Source of the DNA: Candidatus Firestoneibacteriota bacterium | GTDB taxonomy: Bacteria; JACRDZ01 | Length of the DNA: 22,711 bases | Direction: 5' to 3' | NCBI GenBank assembly: GCA_016212735.1 | Contig: JACRDZ010000140.1 | Coordinates: 1-22,711, forward strand | Part shown: in pieces, positions 1 through 8,937 of the stretch | How the letters are laid out: every line of letters starts with the position of its first letter | How positions within the stretch are numbered: position 1 is the stretch's first letter | Position numbers and translations under genes: made by a program | Notes under the pieces: generated by a model | The model's database searches: none | What the model saw: the letters and a program-made list of their open reading frames with translations, nothing else | Told to the model about the DNA's origin: nothing

Positions 1-953
1 AAAAAGTAATTATCGATGAAAAAATTATTGCTGTTGTCACAATTAAAAAACGAGAGGGTATTGTTCATCGGACGTCGGACGGACGTTACTATATCAGGGT
101 AGGATCAACTGTAAGAGATGCAACTCCTGAGGAACTTTCAAGAATGTTTCAGCAGGCTGAAATGATTCACCACGATGTTGCACCGGTGTATAATACATTT
201 ATAGATGACATTGATAACAAAAGAGTTAAATACTATTTATCAAATGTCCTTTATAATAATATTGATAATTACAAAGATGTTCGTGAAAACATACTTGAGA
301 ATATTAAAGCAATAACACGTGTTGATAATACAAAATACTTAACAGTTGACGGACTACTGGTTTTTTGTGAAAATCCACAAAAATATCTTCCTAAGACATG
401 TATAACCGCAGTTAAATTCAGAGGCAAAGACATGGATTACAACATGATTGATAAAAAGGAAATAACAGGTTCATTGATGAATCAATACAGTGAAAAAGGC
501 GAAGTTCTGTCATATGGAATGATTGAACAGGCAATTAAGTATGTTATGACTTTTACTTCAAACTCATCAACCATGGATGGGGTAAGAAGAGTTGAAACTG
601 CTCAATATCCCATTGAGTCAATAAGGGAAGTTATTGTTAATGCTGCTGCACATAGAGATTATACTATTTCAGGCTCAGAAATACGCCTTTTTATTTTTTC
701 TGATAGAATTGAAATTCATAGTCCGGGCAAACTCCCAAATACAATTAAAATTGAAAATTTAAAAAGAACTGCTCATTATACTAGAAATCCTGAACTTTAT
801 AAATTTCTTGCTCAATATGGATATGCAGATGAAGTTGGACTTGGAATACCGGAAAAGATAATAAAAAAGATGATTGTATATACCGGTAAAGAACCTCAAT
901 TTGAAGAAAGCGGAGAAAGTTTTATCGTAACTCTTTTTGGAAAAGAGGAATGA
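1..953 (+). CDS. AlbA_2/HATPase (Schlafen-like) ATP-binding protein, 5' partial
   Basis: The gene is cut by the left edge. Its frame is open from base 3, giving 316 visible codons before the TGA at 951-953. The first 45 visible residues include YYIRVGSTVRDATPEEL, typical of the end of an AlbA_2 (Schlafen-type) nucleic-acid-binding domain. A middle segment leads to a C-terminal GHKL/HATPase_c_4-like part with REVIVNAAAHRDY (N-box-like), IEIHSPGKLP, TRNPELYKFL and a Gly-rich EVGLGIPEKI. Proteins of this family (COG2865-like) are usually called ATP-binding transcriptional regulators and often lie in accessory or defence loci. The stop is one base before the ATG of the NACHT gene, so the two are probably co-transcribed. 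The missing N-terminus prevents a check of the start and the first AlbA_2 strands. Family call is firm; role is not. Confidence 0.85.
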   Translation, partial: KVIIDEKIIAVVTIKKREGIVHRTSDGRYYIRVGSTVRDATPEELSRMFQQAEMIHHDVAPVYNTFIDDIDNKRVKYYLSNVLYNNIDNYKDVRENILENIKAITRVDNTKYLTVDGLLVFCENPQKYLPKTCITAVKFRGKDMDYNMIDKKEITGSLMNQYSEKGEVLSYGMIEQAIKYVMTFTSNSSTMDGVRRVETAQYPIESIREVIVNAAAHRDYTISGSEIRLFIFSDRIEIHSPGKLPNTIKIENLKRTAHYTRNPELYKFLAQYGYADEVGLGIPEKIIKKMIVYTGKEPQFEESGESFIVTLFGKEE

Positions 954-954
954 G

Positions 955-3900
955 ATGGAAGATCTTTTATGGTGGGAAAATCTTAAAGAAGGCGAGAAAT
1001 ATCTTTTTTCTTTTCTTTTTATTGACCGTGTAGTAAGTACAAAAGACCAGGACTATTATACCCCTCAAGTAGTAGAACAACGCACTCAAACATTTCATAA
1101 AATTGTTGAAGATCAGATTTTAAATAACAATGGTAAACTTTTAGAATGGCATGGTGACGGCAATACAGCATTTTTTTATGCATCAAATCCAGCTTCAATA
1201 CTTGATAGGGCAAACCTGCTTTCAAGAAAAGCCGTAGAAACAGCTTTTTCTATTTTTCTGGAAATGGTTCTTCATGAAGAATTAAAAGCATATATCAGTA
1301 TTAATATAGGAATGCTTCTGTTTAATAAAGAGCTCGGGAAAATTAAGAGCCATGATCTGGATGTGGGGGGACATATTCTCGGAGCATGCCCTGAAGCAGG
1401 TATACTGATACATAAAGATGTATTTAATAGTCTGGATGATCTAATGAAAGATAAGTTCAAATATTTTGGAACAACTTCAAAATATCTTGCCCCTGTATTT
1501 ATTTATCCTAAACAAAGAGAGATTCCAGATAAAAAACAAGATAATTTTATAAATTTTGAAAATGATAAATATCTAAAACAAGCGGCTTTTCTAAAATTTG
1601 TTAAGGAAAGATACGGGAAGCTGGTACCAAAAGGACTTAAACAGGAACAGCTTACTTCTATAGATATTTTTAAAATTTTTTGTCAGTTAAAAGTAAAAAT
1701 AAAAGATAAAAATGAGTTTATTGATTATAAGCTGATTGAAAATGATAAAATTAATGCTTTAACTCACGAATTTAAAAAATTGTCTTTTCTCAATACTGAA
1801 AAAATCTCCAATAAAATTTCAGTCACGGATATTTTAAAACAAAACCGTCATTGTGTAATTCTTGGTTCACCAGGAGCTGGTAAATCAACATTTATCAAAT
1901 GGCTGGCAGTAACATATGCTTACGGAAAAATGAGTGTTTTGCAAAGATTAAGCATTGAAGAATCACTTTTCCCTTTTCCTGTTTCTGTAGGGCATTTATC
2001 TAAAATATGGGTGGACAACAATAAAGGAATAGGAGTTAAAGACGCAATAGTAAGATATTTTAAAATACATGATAATGATGTATCTCTGTTTATTGATGAT
2101 GAAATAAAAAATGGCAGAGCATTTATACTTTTTGACGGTATGGATGAGATTCAGGCTGATCTTGACAGAAGAGAAGTTGCAAGCTGGATAGAATCTTTTA
2201 TGCAGAACCACCCTGATAATAGATATATCATAACAAGCAGAATAATCGGATATCCGGGAATAAACATGGTTAACGGAGAAACTTATATAATAGAAGATTT
2301 AACTTTAGAAGAAGCAAAACCCCTGATAGAAAAATGGACAAATGCAATAGAAATTGTGCGAATAGGTGATAATGAAACAGCAGAAAAAGCAGCAAAAGAC
2401 GAGGCTGAAAAGCTAATCAATACGCTTAAAAACACCCTGCAGTTTGCAGGATTTATATCAAATCCGTTTCTTATAACTCTTACAGTTCTAATCCATGAAC
2501 TTGAAGCAAGACTCCCAAATCATAGAATTCAATTATTTGAACGAATGATTCAGACTTTAGTTGAAACATGGCATCAAGCAAGAGGAATAGGAATAATCCA
2601 GCCCGAAGAACAAAAAATAGATTTTAAAACAGAAGCTATTCCAATTCTTGCTCCGCTTGCGCTATGGATGCATGAAACATATTCTGCAGGTGCAATACCG
2701 GAAAATGATTTAAGAGATTTTATTAATAAAAAATTAAAAGAAAGAGGTATCTCTGTTATTGAGATTAACCGCAGTGTTGATAATTTTTTAACCAGATTAA
2801 AAACAGGAAGCGGACTTATTGAAGAAAAAGGCAGAGATATATGGGGCTTCAGCCATCTCTCATTTCAAGAATATCTCTCAGCAGTTGAGCTTGTGAGAGA
2901 TGATTTATATATGAATTATTTAAAAAAATACGCATATAATCCCAGATGGGAAGAAGTATTAATATTGGTTTCATCCGAACTTGGTATAATCCAGACAAGC
3001 ACTAAAAAAGTAACAGTTTATATTGAAACAATATTAAATGGAACAGGTGAAAAAAATCAGGAACATATTTTAAAAAGACATATTTTACTTGCAGGAAAAT
3101 GTATTGCTAACAGCGCAAATGTTGACATGAAACTCGTTAATAAAGTAGCAGCAGAACTTCTGGATTTAGTATTTGATGATACTTCCGGACTTAGAGAAAG
3201 AGCAGTTTTGGTGCTAAAAGAAATGATTTATTTAAAACCAGTCATGGATATTGTTAAAGAAAAATTTACTGAAGTGATGAAAAATGGTGAATCAGGAAAT
3301 AAAGAAAAGATGATTAACTCAATAGAATATTTAAAATTAGAAGAAAATTGGGCAAAGGAAATTGTAAAATTCGGGTTAAATAATGATGATGCATTAGTAA
3401 GAATAGCTGCCCTTCGTGCAAGTATTAGAATAGTTGCATACAGAGAAGATTTAATAGAAATTATTAATAATAAATTAAAAGACAAGGATAAGGTAGTTCG
3501 TTCAAAAGCTTTTTTATTGTCAAGTATCATTAAAAAAGATGGGGTTATTGAAGAACTAAAAAAAGCAATAAAAGATAATGATGATTTTGTTCGATATAAT
3601 GCTATTCTTGCTATTCTAGTAATGCCAGAATTTAATTTGCAGAAAGATTGGATTTTAGAAGCACTAAAAAAAGGAATAGAAGACCAAAATTATTCTATCC
3701 GATATGCTTCTATTTATGCTATTGAAGAAATGAATATAAAAGATGATTGGGTTATCGATGCAATTAAAGATATTCTAAGTGATAAAGATAATTTATTAAT
3801 AGTATTTGCAATTGATGCAATAGGTGAATTGGAATTAAAAGAAACATGGGCTATTGAAGCAATAAAAGATGGAACAAAAAATAGTTTTATTTCTATACGT

Positions 3901-4137
3901 GAATCTGCAATAAATGCAATTAATAAATTAAATTTAAAAGAAGACTGGGCTATTGAAGCAGTTAAAAGTGCATTAAATGATGATGATAGTAATATACAAA
4001 TATCTGCTATTTATGCAATCAAAGCATTGGATATTAATGAAGACAGAATAATTAAAAAAATAGCTGAAATATATAATAAATCCAACAATGAAAAACTAAA
4101 AAGCAGTGCCTATGAGGCATTATGGAATTTAATGTAA
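955..4137 (+). CDS. Cyclase-like / NACHT NTPase / HEAT-repeat protein (bacterial NLR-like)
   Basis: This 1060-residue protein is read from ATG 955, which has a GAGG ribosome site at 945-948 and begins one base after the upstream stop; a TTG at 937 is a weaker choice. Residues about 15-186 look like a class III nucleotide cyclase domain: possible metal Asp D24 (FIDRV) and D68 (HGDG), with E64 where guanylate cyclases carry Glu. The Asn/Arg transition-state motif is replaced by DVGGHILGA, so catalysis is doubtful. A NACHT module follows: Walker A GSPGAGKST (304-312), Walker B ILFDGMDE (391-398), sensor YIITSR (424-429), and GFSHLSFQEYLSA (631-643), common after NACHT ATPases. Residues from about 794 to the end are HEAT-like helical repeats of 33 residues. 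No signal peptide or membrane span is evident, so it is probably cytosolic. Related NACHT/STAND proteins act as ligand-triggered switches, some in phage defence; that role is inferred here. Confidence 0.85.
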   Translation: MEDLLWWENLKEGEKYLFSFLFIDRVVSTKDQDYYTPQVVEQRTQTFHKIVEDQILNNNGKLLEWHGDGNTAFFYASNPASILDRANLLSRKAVETAFSIFLEMVLHEELKAYISINIGMLLFNKELGKIKSHDLDVGGHILGACPEAGILIHKDVFNSLDDLMKDKFKYFGTTSKYLAPVFIYPKQREIPDKKQDNFINFENDKYLKQAAFLKFVKERYGKLVPKGLKQEQLTSIDIFKIFCQLKVKIKDKNEFIDYKLIENDKINALTHEFKKLSFLNTEKISNKISVTDILKQNRHCVILGSPGAGKSTFIKWLAVTYAYGKMSVLQRLSIEESLFPFPVSVGHLSKIWVDNNKGIGVKDAIVRYFKIHDNDVSLFIDDEIKNGRAFILFDGMDEIQADLDRREVASWIESFMQNHPDNRYIITSRIIGYPGINMVNGETYIIEDLTLEEAKPLIEKWTNAIEIVRIGDNETAEKAAKDEAEKLINTLKNTLQFAGFISNPFLITLTVLIHELEARLPNHRIQLFERMIQTLVETWHQARGIGIIQPEEQKIDFKTEAIPILAPLALWMHETYSAGAIPENDLRDFINKKLKERGISVIEINRSVDNFLTRLKTGSGLIEEKGRDIWGFSHLSFQEYLSAVELVRDDLYMNYLKKYAYNPRWEEVLILVSSELGIIQTSTKKVTVYIETILNGTGEKNQEHILKRHILLAGKCIANSANVDMKLVNKVAAELLDLVFDDTSGLRERAVLVLKEMIYLKPVMDIVKEKFTEVMKNGESGNKEKMINSIEYLKLEENWAKEIVKFGLNNDDALVRIAALRASIRIVAYREDLIEIINNKLKDKDKVVRSKAFLLSSIIKKDGVIEELKKAIKDNDDFVRYNAILAILVMPEFNLQKDWILEALKKGIEDQNYSIRYASIYAIEEMNIKDDWVIDAIKDILSDKDNLLIVFAIDAIGELELKETWAIEAIKDGTKNSFISIRESAINAINKLNLKEDWAIEAVKSALNDDDSNIQISAIYAIKALDINEDRIIKKIAEIYNKSNNEKLKSSAYEALWNLM
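3334..4137 (+). repeat. Region encoding about eight 33-residue HEAT-like repeats
   Basis: Counting residues from ATG 955, an anchor Trp occurs at 799, 899, 932, 965 and 998, inside units such as KEDWAIEAVK and KETWAIEAIK. The last four are exactly 33 residues apart. Positions 832, 864 and 1031 continue the spacing with other residues (Asp/Leu, Val, Arg). Each unit has two amphipathic helices, the second ending in patterns like IYAIEEMNI or INAINKLNL. This is a regular solenoid, normally used for protein or ligand recognition. Confidence 0.8.
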
Positions 4138-4174
4138 TCGAAACTAATATTTCGTCTTTATCTCAACTCTTTCT

Positions 4175-4199
4175 TTTAATAGATATTGTAACTATTAAA
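4175..4199. repeat. Perfect inverted repeat TTTAATAG/CTATTAAA
   Basis: TTTAATAG (4175-4182) and CTATTAAA (4192-4199) form an 8-bp perfect inverted repeat around a 9-base AT-rich centre. It lies 37 bases after the NACHT gene's stop. It could be an operator or a weak hairpin. There is no T-run that would make it a standard terminator. Confidence 0.4.
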
Positions 4200-4231
4200 C
4201 AAATTTGGGAATTATATTAGCGAACAACTGT

Positions 4232-4275
4232 TATTCCCTCATGGTTTTAGCGGGAATACGGTTTAACAAAACCAT
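4232..4275 (+). ncRNA. Possible H-type pseudoknot RNA between the NACHT gene and ppdK
   Basis: Two perfect inverted repeats interlock. TATTCCC (4232-4238) pairs with GGGAATA (4252-4258), and ATGGTTTT (4241-4248) pairs with AAAACCAT (4268-4275). Loops would be 2, 3 and 9 bases, which fits an H-type pseudoknot with stems of 7 and 8 bp. A competing short hairpin is GGTTT (4260-4264) with AAACC (4269-4273). It matches no riboswitch family I recognise. It sits upstream of the likely ppdK promoter, so it may belong to the NACHT 3' end or to a separate small RNA. Confidence 0.35.
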
Positions 4276-4329
4276 ATACATTCAATTTATTGTTTCTGTA
4301 TCATCGAGTTTTGATATTTTAAAAAAAGC

Positions 4330-4359
4330 TTGCCAAATGACTATTTTATTTGGTAAAAT
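4330..4359 (+). promoter_or_regulatory. Likely sigma70-type promoter of ppdK
   Basis: TTGCCA (4330-4335) and TAAAAT (4354-4359) are separated by 18 bases and match the -35 and -10 consensus at five of six positions each. The leader to ATG 4405 would be about 38 bases. The spacer contains most of an inverted repeat CCAAAT/ATTTGG (4333-4338 and 4348-4353), which could be an operator. AAGGAGG at 4390-4396 is the ribosome site. Confidence 0.5.
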
Positions 4360-4404
4360 CCATCATATTTAAATCTATTCTATTAATTCAAGGAGGATTA
4401 ATAT

Positions 4405-7113
4405 ATGGCAAAGAAGGTGTTTAACAAAAAAAGTCAGATTAAGAAAAAAAAGTCTGTAAAGAAAGTTAAAGTCGTAAATATCAGTAATAAGAAATTCGTG
4501 TATTTCTTTGGAAATGGTAAAGCTGACGGTTCTACTGAAATGAAAAGTCTTCTCGGTGGAAAAGGAGCTGACCTTGCTGAGATGACAAATCTTGGAATTC
4601 CTGTACCACCTGGTTTTACAATTTCTACAGAAGTATGTGCATTATACAATCCAAAAACAGGAGCATGGCCAAAAGGACTTAAAGAAGAAGTAAATAAAAA
4701 TTTAGATAAATTAGAAAAAACAATCGGGAAAAAATTTGGTGATGTTCTTAATCCTCTTCTTGTATCTGTGCGTTCAGGTGCGGCATTTTCAATGCCTGGA
4801 ATGATGGATACAGTTTTGAATCTTGGGACAAATGATGTGACTATACAGGGGCTTATAAAAAATAGCTGTAATGAACGTTTTGCATATGATGCTTATCGAA
4901 GATTTATTCAGATGTTTGGTGATGTTGTTATGGGAGTAAATAAAAATAAATTTGAAAAGAAATTGGATGAAAGCAAAAAAGCAAAAGGTGTCATACTTGA
5001 TACTGAACTCAATGCCGAAGATTTAAAGAAAGTAGTAGAAGAATATAAGCAAGTATATAAGGAAAATATTGGGACTGATTTCCCATCTGACCCACGCGAA
5101 CAGCTCAGATTATCAATCAATGCAGTTTTCCGTTCGTGGAATAATGAACGCGCAATTACTTATCGTAAAATCAATAAAATTCCTGATGATTTAGGTACAG
5201 CAGTAAATGTTCAGGCAATGGTATTCGGTAATATGGGTAATACATCTGGAACAGGTGTTGCTTTTACGCGCGATCCTGCAACAGGAGAAAAAAGATTTTT
5301 TGGTGAATATTTATTTAATGCACAGGGAGAGGATGTTGTTGCCGGTATACGTACGCCGCAGGAAATAAGCACATTAGAAAATAGTATGCCTAAAATTTAT
5401 AAGCAATTAGTAAATATTTATAAAAAACTTGAGTTGCATTATAGAGATATGCTTGATCTGGAATTTACAATTGAGAACAGTGTCCTCTTTATGCTGCAAT
5501 CAAGAATAGGCAAGAGAACAGCAGGTTCGGCTGTTAAAATTGCAGTTGACATGGTAAAAGAGAAGTTGATTGATAAAAAAACAGCAGTAAAAAGAATTAA
5601 ACCTGAACAGTTAGACCAGCTCCTTCATCCAATGATTGATCCAAAAGCAAAGCTGGAAGTGATTGCAAAGGGACTGCCTGCATCACCAGGTGCAGCAGTT
5701 GGAGAAGTGGTTTTTAATGCAGAAGAAGCTGTTAAACTGGCAGAGCAAGGGAATAAAGTTATATTGGTTCGTGAAGAAACATCACCTGAGGATATAGGCG
5801 GAATGCATGTTGCTCAGGGAATATTAACTGCGCGCGGCGGAATGACTTCGCATGCTGCTGTAGTTGCGCGTGGAATGGGAAAATGCTGTGTGGCAGGGTG
5901 CAGTGACATTTTTGTTGATGAAGATAAGAAAGAAATGAGAGTTAAAGATATTGTTTTTAAAGAAGGCGATTTTATTACTATAAACGGAAGTACAGGTCAT
6001 GTGATAAAAGGTAAAGTGGATTTAATTCAACCTGAATTTACAGGTGATATTGTGACAATTTTAAAATGGGCTGATGATATCAGACGCTTAAAAGTTAGAG
6101 CCAACGCAGATATTCCAAGAGATGCAAAAGTTGCTTATGAATTTGGCGCTGAAGGAATAGGTCTTTGCAGAACTGAACATATGTTTTTTGGAGAAGAGAG
6201 ATTGCCTGCTGTGCAGGAAATGATTCTGGCTAAAGATGTAGAAAGCCGTAAAGTAGCTCTGGCAAAACTCCTGCCAATGCAGAAAAGTGATTTTATTGGT
6301 TTATTTAGAGAAATGAATGGACATCCAGTAACAATCAGATTATTGGACCCTCCTTTACATGAATTTATTCCTAAAACTGAAGAAGAAATTCAGGGATTGG
6401 CTAAAAAAATAAATGTTGATCCTGAAGTTTTAAAAGAAAAAGCAGATAAATTAAAAGAATTCAATCCGATGCTAGGACACCGCGGATGCAGGCTTGGAAT
6501 TACATATCCTGAAATTTCAGAAATGCAGGTGCAGGCTATTTTTGAAGCAGCCACAGAATTGGTAAAAGAAGGATTTAAAGTAATTCCAGAAATAATGATT
6601 CCAATTGTTGGAGATGTTAATGAATTAAAATATTTAAAAGAATTGCTCGTAAGAGTTGCACTAGATGTTATGAAAAAAGCAGGAGTAAAAGTTAAATATC
6701 TGTTCGGTACAATGATAGAAATCCCTCGCGCAGCGCTCCTGGCAAATGAGATTGCAACTGAAGCAGAATTTTTTTCCTTCGGTACAAATGATCTTACTCA
6801 GATGGTTTTTGGCTACAGCCGCGATGATTCAGGAGTTTTTTTAAAAGATTATCTGGATAAGAAAATCTTAAAAGATGATCCATTTGAAGTTTTAGATCAA
6901 GCCGGTGTTGGACAATTAATGAAAATGGGTGTAGAGAAAGGAAGAAATACAAAGCCTGATTTAAAAATCGGTATCTGCGGAGAACACGGCGGTGAGCCGA
7001 GTTCAGTAAAATTTTGTCATAGAATAGGATTAAATTATGTAAGCTGTTCTCCATACAGAGTTCCAATTGCTCGTCTGGCAGCAGCACATGGAGTTTTGGA
7101 AGAAGAAAAATAA
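4405..7113 (+). CDS. ppdK: Pyruvate, phosphate dikinase
   Basis: This cytosolic enzyme interconverts pyruvate, ATP and phosphate with phosphoenolpyruvate, AMP and pyrophosphate. At 902 residues it has the full domain set. The N-terminal ATP-grasp domain opens with [20 protein letters not shown] (32-51). The swivelling phosphohistidine domain has [16 protein letters not shown] with His483, preceded by Thr481, the site regulated in plant and some bacterial enzymes. The C-terminal PEP-binding barrel ends with [13 protein letters not shown] (catalytic Cys858) and [16 protein letters not shown]. An unusual extension of about 30 residues rich in Lys precedes the usual start; the strong AAGGAGG site eight bases before ATG 4405 supports the longer form. 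It probably has its own promoter. In anaerobic or fermentative bacteria this enzyme often serves pyrophosphate-linked glycolysis or gluconeogenesis. Identification is secure. Confidence 0.98.
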   Translation: MAKKVFNKKSQIKKKKSVKKVKVVNISNKKFVYFFGNGKADGSTEMKSLLGGKGADLAEMTNLGIPVPPGFTISTEVCALYNPKTGAWPKGLKEEVNKNLDKLEKTIGKKFGDVLNPLLVSVRSGAAFSMPGMMDTVLNLGTNDVTIQGLIKNSCNERFAYDAYRRFIQMFGDVVMGVNKNKFEKKLDESKKAKGVILDTELNAEDLKKVVEEYKQVYKENIGTDFPSDPREQLRLSINAVFRSWNNERAITYRKINKIPDDLGTAVNVQAMVFGNMGNTSGTGVAFTRDPATGEKRFFGEYLFNAQGEDVVAGIRTPQEISTLENSMPKIYKQLVNIYKKLELHYRDMLDLEFTIENSVLFMLQSRIGKRTAGSAVKIAVDMVKEKLIDKKTAVKRIKPEQLDQLLHPMIDPKAKLEVIAKGLPASPGAAVGEVVFNAEEAVKLAEQGNKVILVREETSPEDIGGMHVAQGILTARGGMTSHAAVVARGMGKCCVAGCSDIFVDEDKKEMRVKDIVFKEGDFITINGSTGHVIKGKVDLIQPEFTGDIVTILKWADDIRRLKVRANADIPRDAKVAYEFGAEGIGLCRTEHMFFGEERLPAVQEMILAKDVESRKVALAKLLPMQKSDFIGLFREMNGHPVTIRLLDPPLHEFIPKTEEEIQGLAKKINVDPEVLKEKADKLKEFNPMLGHRGCRLGITYPEISEMQVQAIFEAATELVKEGFKVIPEIMIPIVGDVNELKYLKELLVRVALDVMKKAGVKVKYLFGTMIEIPRAALLANEIATEAEFFSFGTNDLTQMVFGYSRDDSGVFLKDYLDKKILKDDPFEVLDQAGVGQLMKMGVEKGRNTKPDLKIGICGEHGGEPSSVKFCHRIGLNYVSCSPYRVPIARLAAAHGVLEEEK

Positions 7114-7173
7114 AATATAAAAAGTATTTCTTTTTTTTATTATTTGTATTATTATATTAACTTAGGAGATAAA

Positions 7174-7998
7174 ATGGAAAAAATGAAATTTATTAAGATA
7201 TCTTTCATTGTATGTATTTTATTATTATGTATTATTTTTATACAAACTAAATTGAATGCAGTTGAAATAAATCAGCTTATTGATATACCAACTGCAGCTG
7301 TTGTACGTAAGGGAAATTATCAAATTGATACACGTTTGTTTACCAATGGCGGAGTTTTATTAAGGGGGGAAATTGGTCTGGCAGAGCGTTTTAATCTGGG
7401 AATATCTTATGGTGGAGTTAAAATTATAAGTGAAGAAAATCCAGAATGGAATCCAAATGTTGCAATAGATGCAAAATATCGTCTGTCAGACGGTGGAGTT
7501 GGTTATCCGGCTATAGGTGTTGGATATGATGGTCAGGGCTATGGTCTTTATAATAAAAAGGATGAGAGGTATAGAAATAAATCAAAAGGCCTTTATATGG
7601 TTTTGAGTCATGAATATAAACCTGTTGGAGAAATGCATGTAGGTACAAATTATAGTTTTGAAGATAAAGATGATAAAAGCGGTAATGTATTTCTTGGAAT
7701 TAATCGCTGGATTGGTCCTGAAATAATGGCAATGGCAGATTATGATCTTGGACTGAATGATGATGACAAACAGGGAAAAACTAAAAATAATTATACATAC
7801 AAAACTTACGGCAGCGGTAAAGGATATTTAAATGCAGGGATACGCTGGTATTTTGCCCCTGAACTGGTTCTGGAGTTTAATGTATTAAATATAACAAGAA
7901 ATGGCAAAAAGGAATTAGATGATGATAAAGTAAGCCGTATAATTAAAATAAGTTATACAAATTATTTTGATTTTAGTGGGGGAAGTCATGGTAAATAG
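7174..7998 (+). CDS. YjbH-like outer-membrane beta-barrel protein
   Basis: The product has 274 residues. ATG 7174 is preferred because AGGAG lies at 7164-7168; an upstream TTG at 7144 has no such site. A basic start (MEKMKFIK) and a hydrophobic stretch to about residue 25 form a signal peptide with likely cleavage after Ala29. The rest is alternating, Gly- and Tyr-rich sequence typical of beta strands, for example LLRGEIGLAERFNLGISYGG, AIGVGYDGQGYG and KGYLNAGIRWYFAPELVLEF. The pattern recalls the YjbH-type barrel family of unknown function found in several uncultivated Gram-negative phyla; this is from memory, not a search. The last 11 bases overlap accA and encode a polar tail (SGGSHGK) after the final aromatic strand. 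It begins 60 bases after ppdK. Confidence 0.75.
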   Translation: MEKMKFIKISFIVCILLLCIIFIQTKLNAVEINQLIDIPTAAVVRKGNYQIDTRLFTNGGVLLRGEIGLAERFNLGISYGGVKIISEENPEWNPNVAIDAKYRLSDGGVGYPAIGVGYDGQGYGLYNKKDERYRNKSKGLYMVLSHEYKPVGEMHVGTNYSFEDKDDKSGNVFLGINRWIGPEIMAMADYDLGLNDDDKQGKTKNNYTYKTYGSGKGYLNAGIRWYFAPELVLEFNVLNITRNGKKELDDDKVSRIIKISYTNYFDFSGGSHGK

Positions 7999-8932
7999 CA
8001 AAGTATTTGATTTGAATGATTCATTTGAAAAAAGTTTTGAAGGAATAAATAATGATAAGTTAATTTCTTCTGATGCTGAAATAATAAGAGAGAAGACATT
8101 AGAAGGTATCAGAAAAAAAATTCATCTTGAATTAGCACCATGGGAACGAATACAAATTGCACGTCATCCTGAACGTCCATATACAATGGATTATATTAAA
8201 CTTCTGACAAAGGATTTTATTGAATTTCATGGAGATAGAGAATTTTCAGATGATCTTGCAATTGTTGGCGGAATAACAAAATTTAAAGATATGTCAGTAA
8301 TGATAATAGGACATCAAAAGGGTAGAAATACAAAAGAAAATATTCTAAGAAATTTTGGTATGCCGCATCCTGAAGGGTTTCGCAAAGCTCTCAGGCTAAT
8401 GCAGATGGCTGAAAAATTTAAAATACCAATTATTACATTTGTTGATACTCCAGGTGCTTATCCCGGGATTGGAGCTGAAGAGCGCGGACAGGGACGAGCA
8501 ATAGCTTATAATTTATACGTTATGTCTCAACTTCGTGTCCCAATAATTTCAGTTGTAATAGGGGAAGGTGCAAGCGGGGGAGCGCTGGCAATAGGAATTG
8601 CAGATAGAACATTAATGCTGGAGAATTCTTATTATTCTGTTATTTCTCCTGAAGGTTGTGCTGCAATATTATGGAAAGATAAAACAAAAAGTTCTGACGC
8701 TGCTCAGTCATTAAAACTTACAGCTGAAGATTTATACAAATTTGGTGTTATTGATGACATCATTCCTGAACCTGATGGAGGAGCACATAAAGATTTTAAA
8801 AAAACAGCTGAAAATATGGAATCATATTTAGTGAAATATTTAAATGAGCTTGCGGAATTGCCAGCTAACAGATTATTACAATCAAGGTATGAACATTATA
8901 GGCAAATCGGAAGCTTTATCGAGAATGCCTGA
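7988..8932 (+). CDS. accA: Acetyl-CoA carboxylase carboxyltransferase subunit alpha
   Basis: With AccD, AccA transfers the carboxyl group from carboxybiotin to acetyl-CoA, making malonyl-CoA for fatty-acid synthesis in the cytosol. The 314-residue length is normal. Family signatures are RHPERPYTMDYI (60-70), FHGDREFSDD, GHQKGRNTKENI, FVDTPGAYPGIGAEERGQ (151-168), GEGASGGALAIG (192-203, oxyanion region) and ISPEGCAAILWKD. ATG 7988 is chosen over a TTG at 7967 because GGGGGA lies at 7978-7983, so the start sits inside the end of the preceding gene. accD, accB and accC are not in the window, so the complex must be assembled from elsewhere in the genome. tsaE follows after five bases. Identification is secure. 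Confidence 0.97.
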   Translation: MVNSKVFDLNDSFEKSFEGINNDKLISSDAEIIREKTLEGIRKKIHLELAPWERIQIARHPERPYTMDYIKLLTKDFIEFHGDREFSDDLAIVGGITKFKDMSVMIIGHQKGRNTKENILRNFGMPHPEGFRKALRLMQMAEKFKIPIITFVDTPGAYPGIGAEERGQGRAIAYNLYVMSQLRVPIISVVIGEGASGGALAIGIADRTLMLENSYYSVISPEGCAAILWKDKTKSSDAAQSLKLTAEDLYKFGVIDDIIPEPDGGAHKDFKKTAENMESYLVKYLNELAELPANRLLQSRYEHYRQIGSFIENA

Positions 8933-8937
8933 TAAAT

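Noticed and set aside
937..954. TTG 937 as start of the NACHT gene
   Set aside because: ATG 955 has a well-placed GAGG site and directly follows the upstream stop; the extra six residues add nothing to the fold.
6794..7087. Minus-strand open frame of 97 codons inside ppdK, and similar antisense frames elsewhere
   Set aside because: They lie within well-conserved genes, have no ribosome sites and show no family resemblance.
7114..7173. Terminator between ppdK and the outer-membrane gene
   Set aside because: A T-rich run is present but no stem precedes it, so no intrinsic terminator can be supported.
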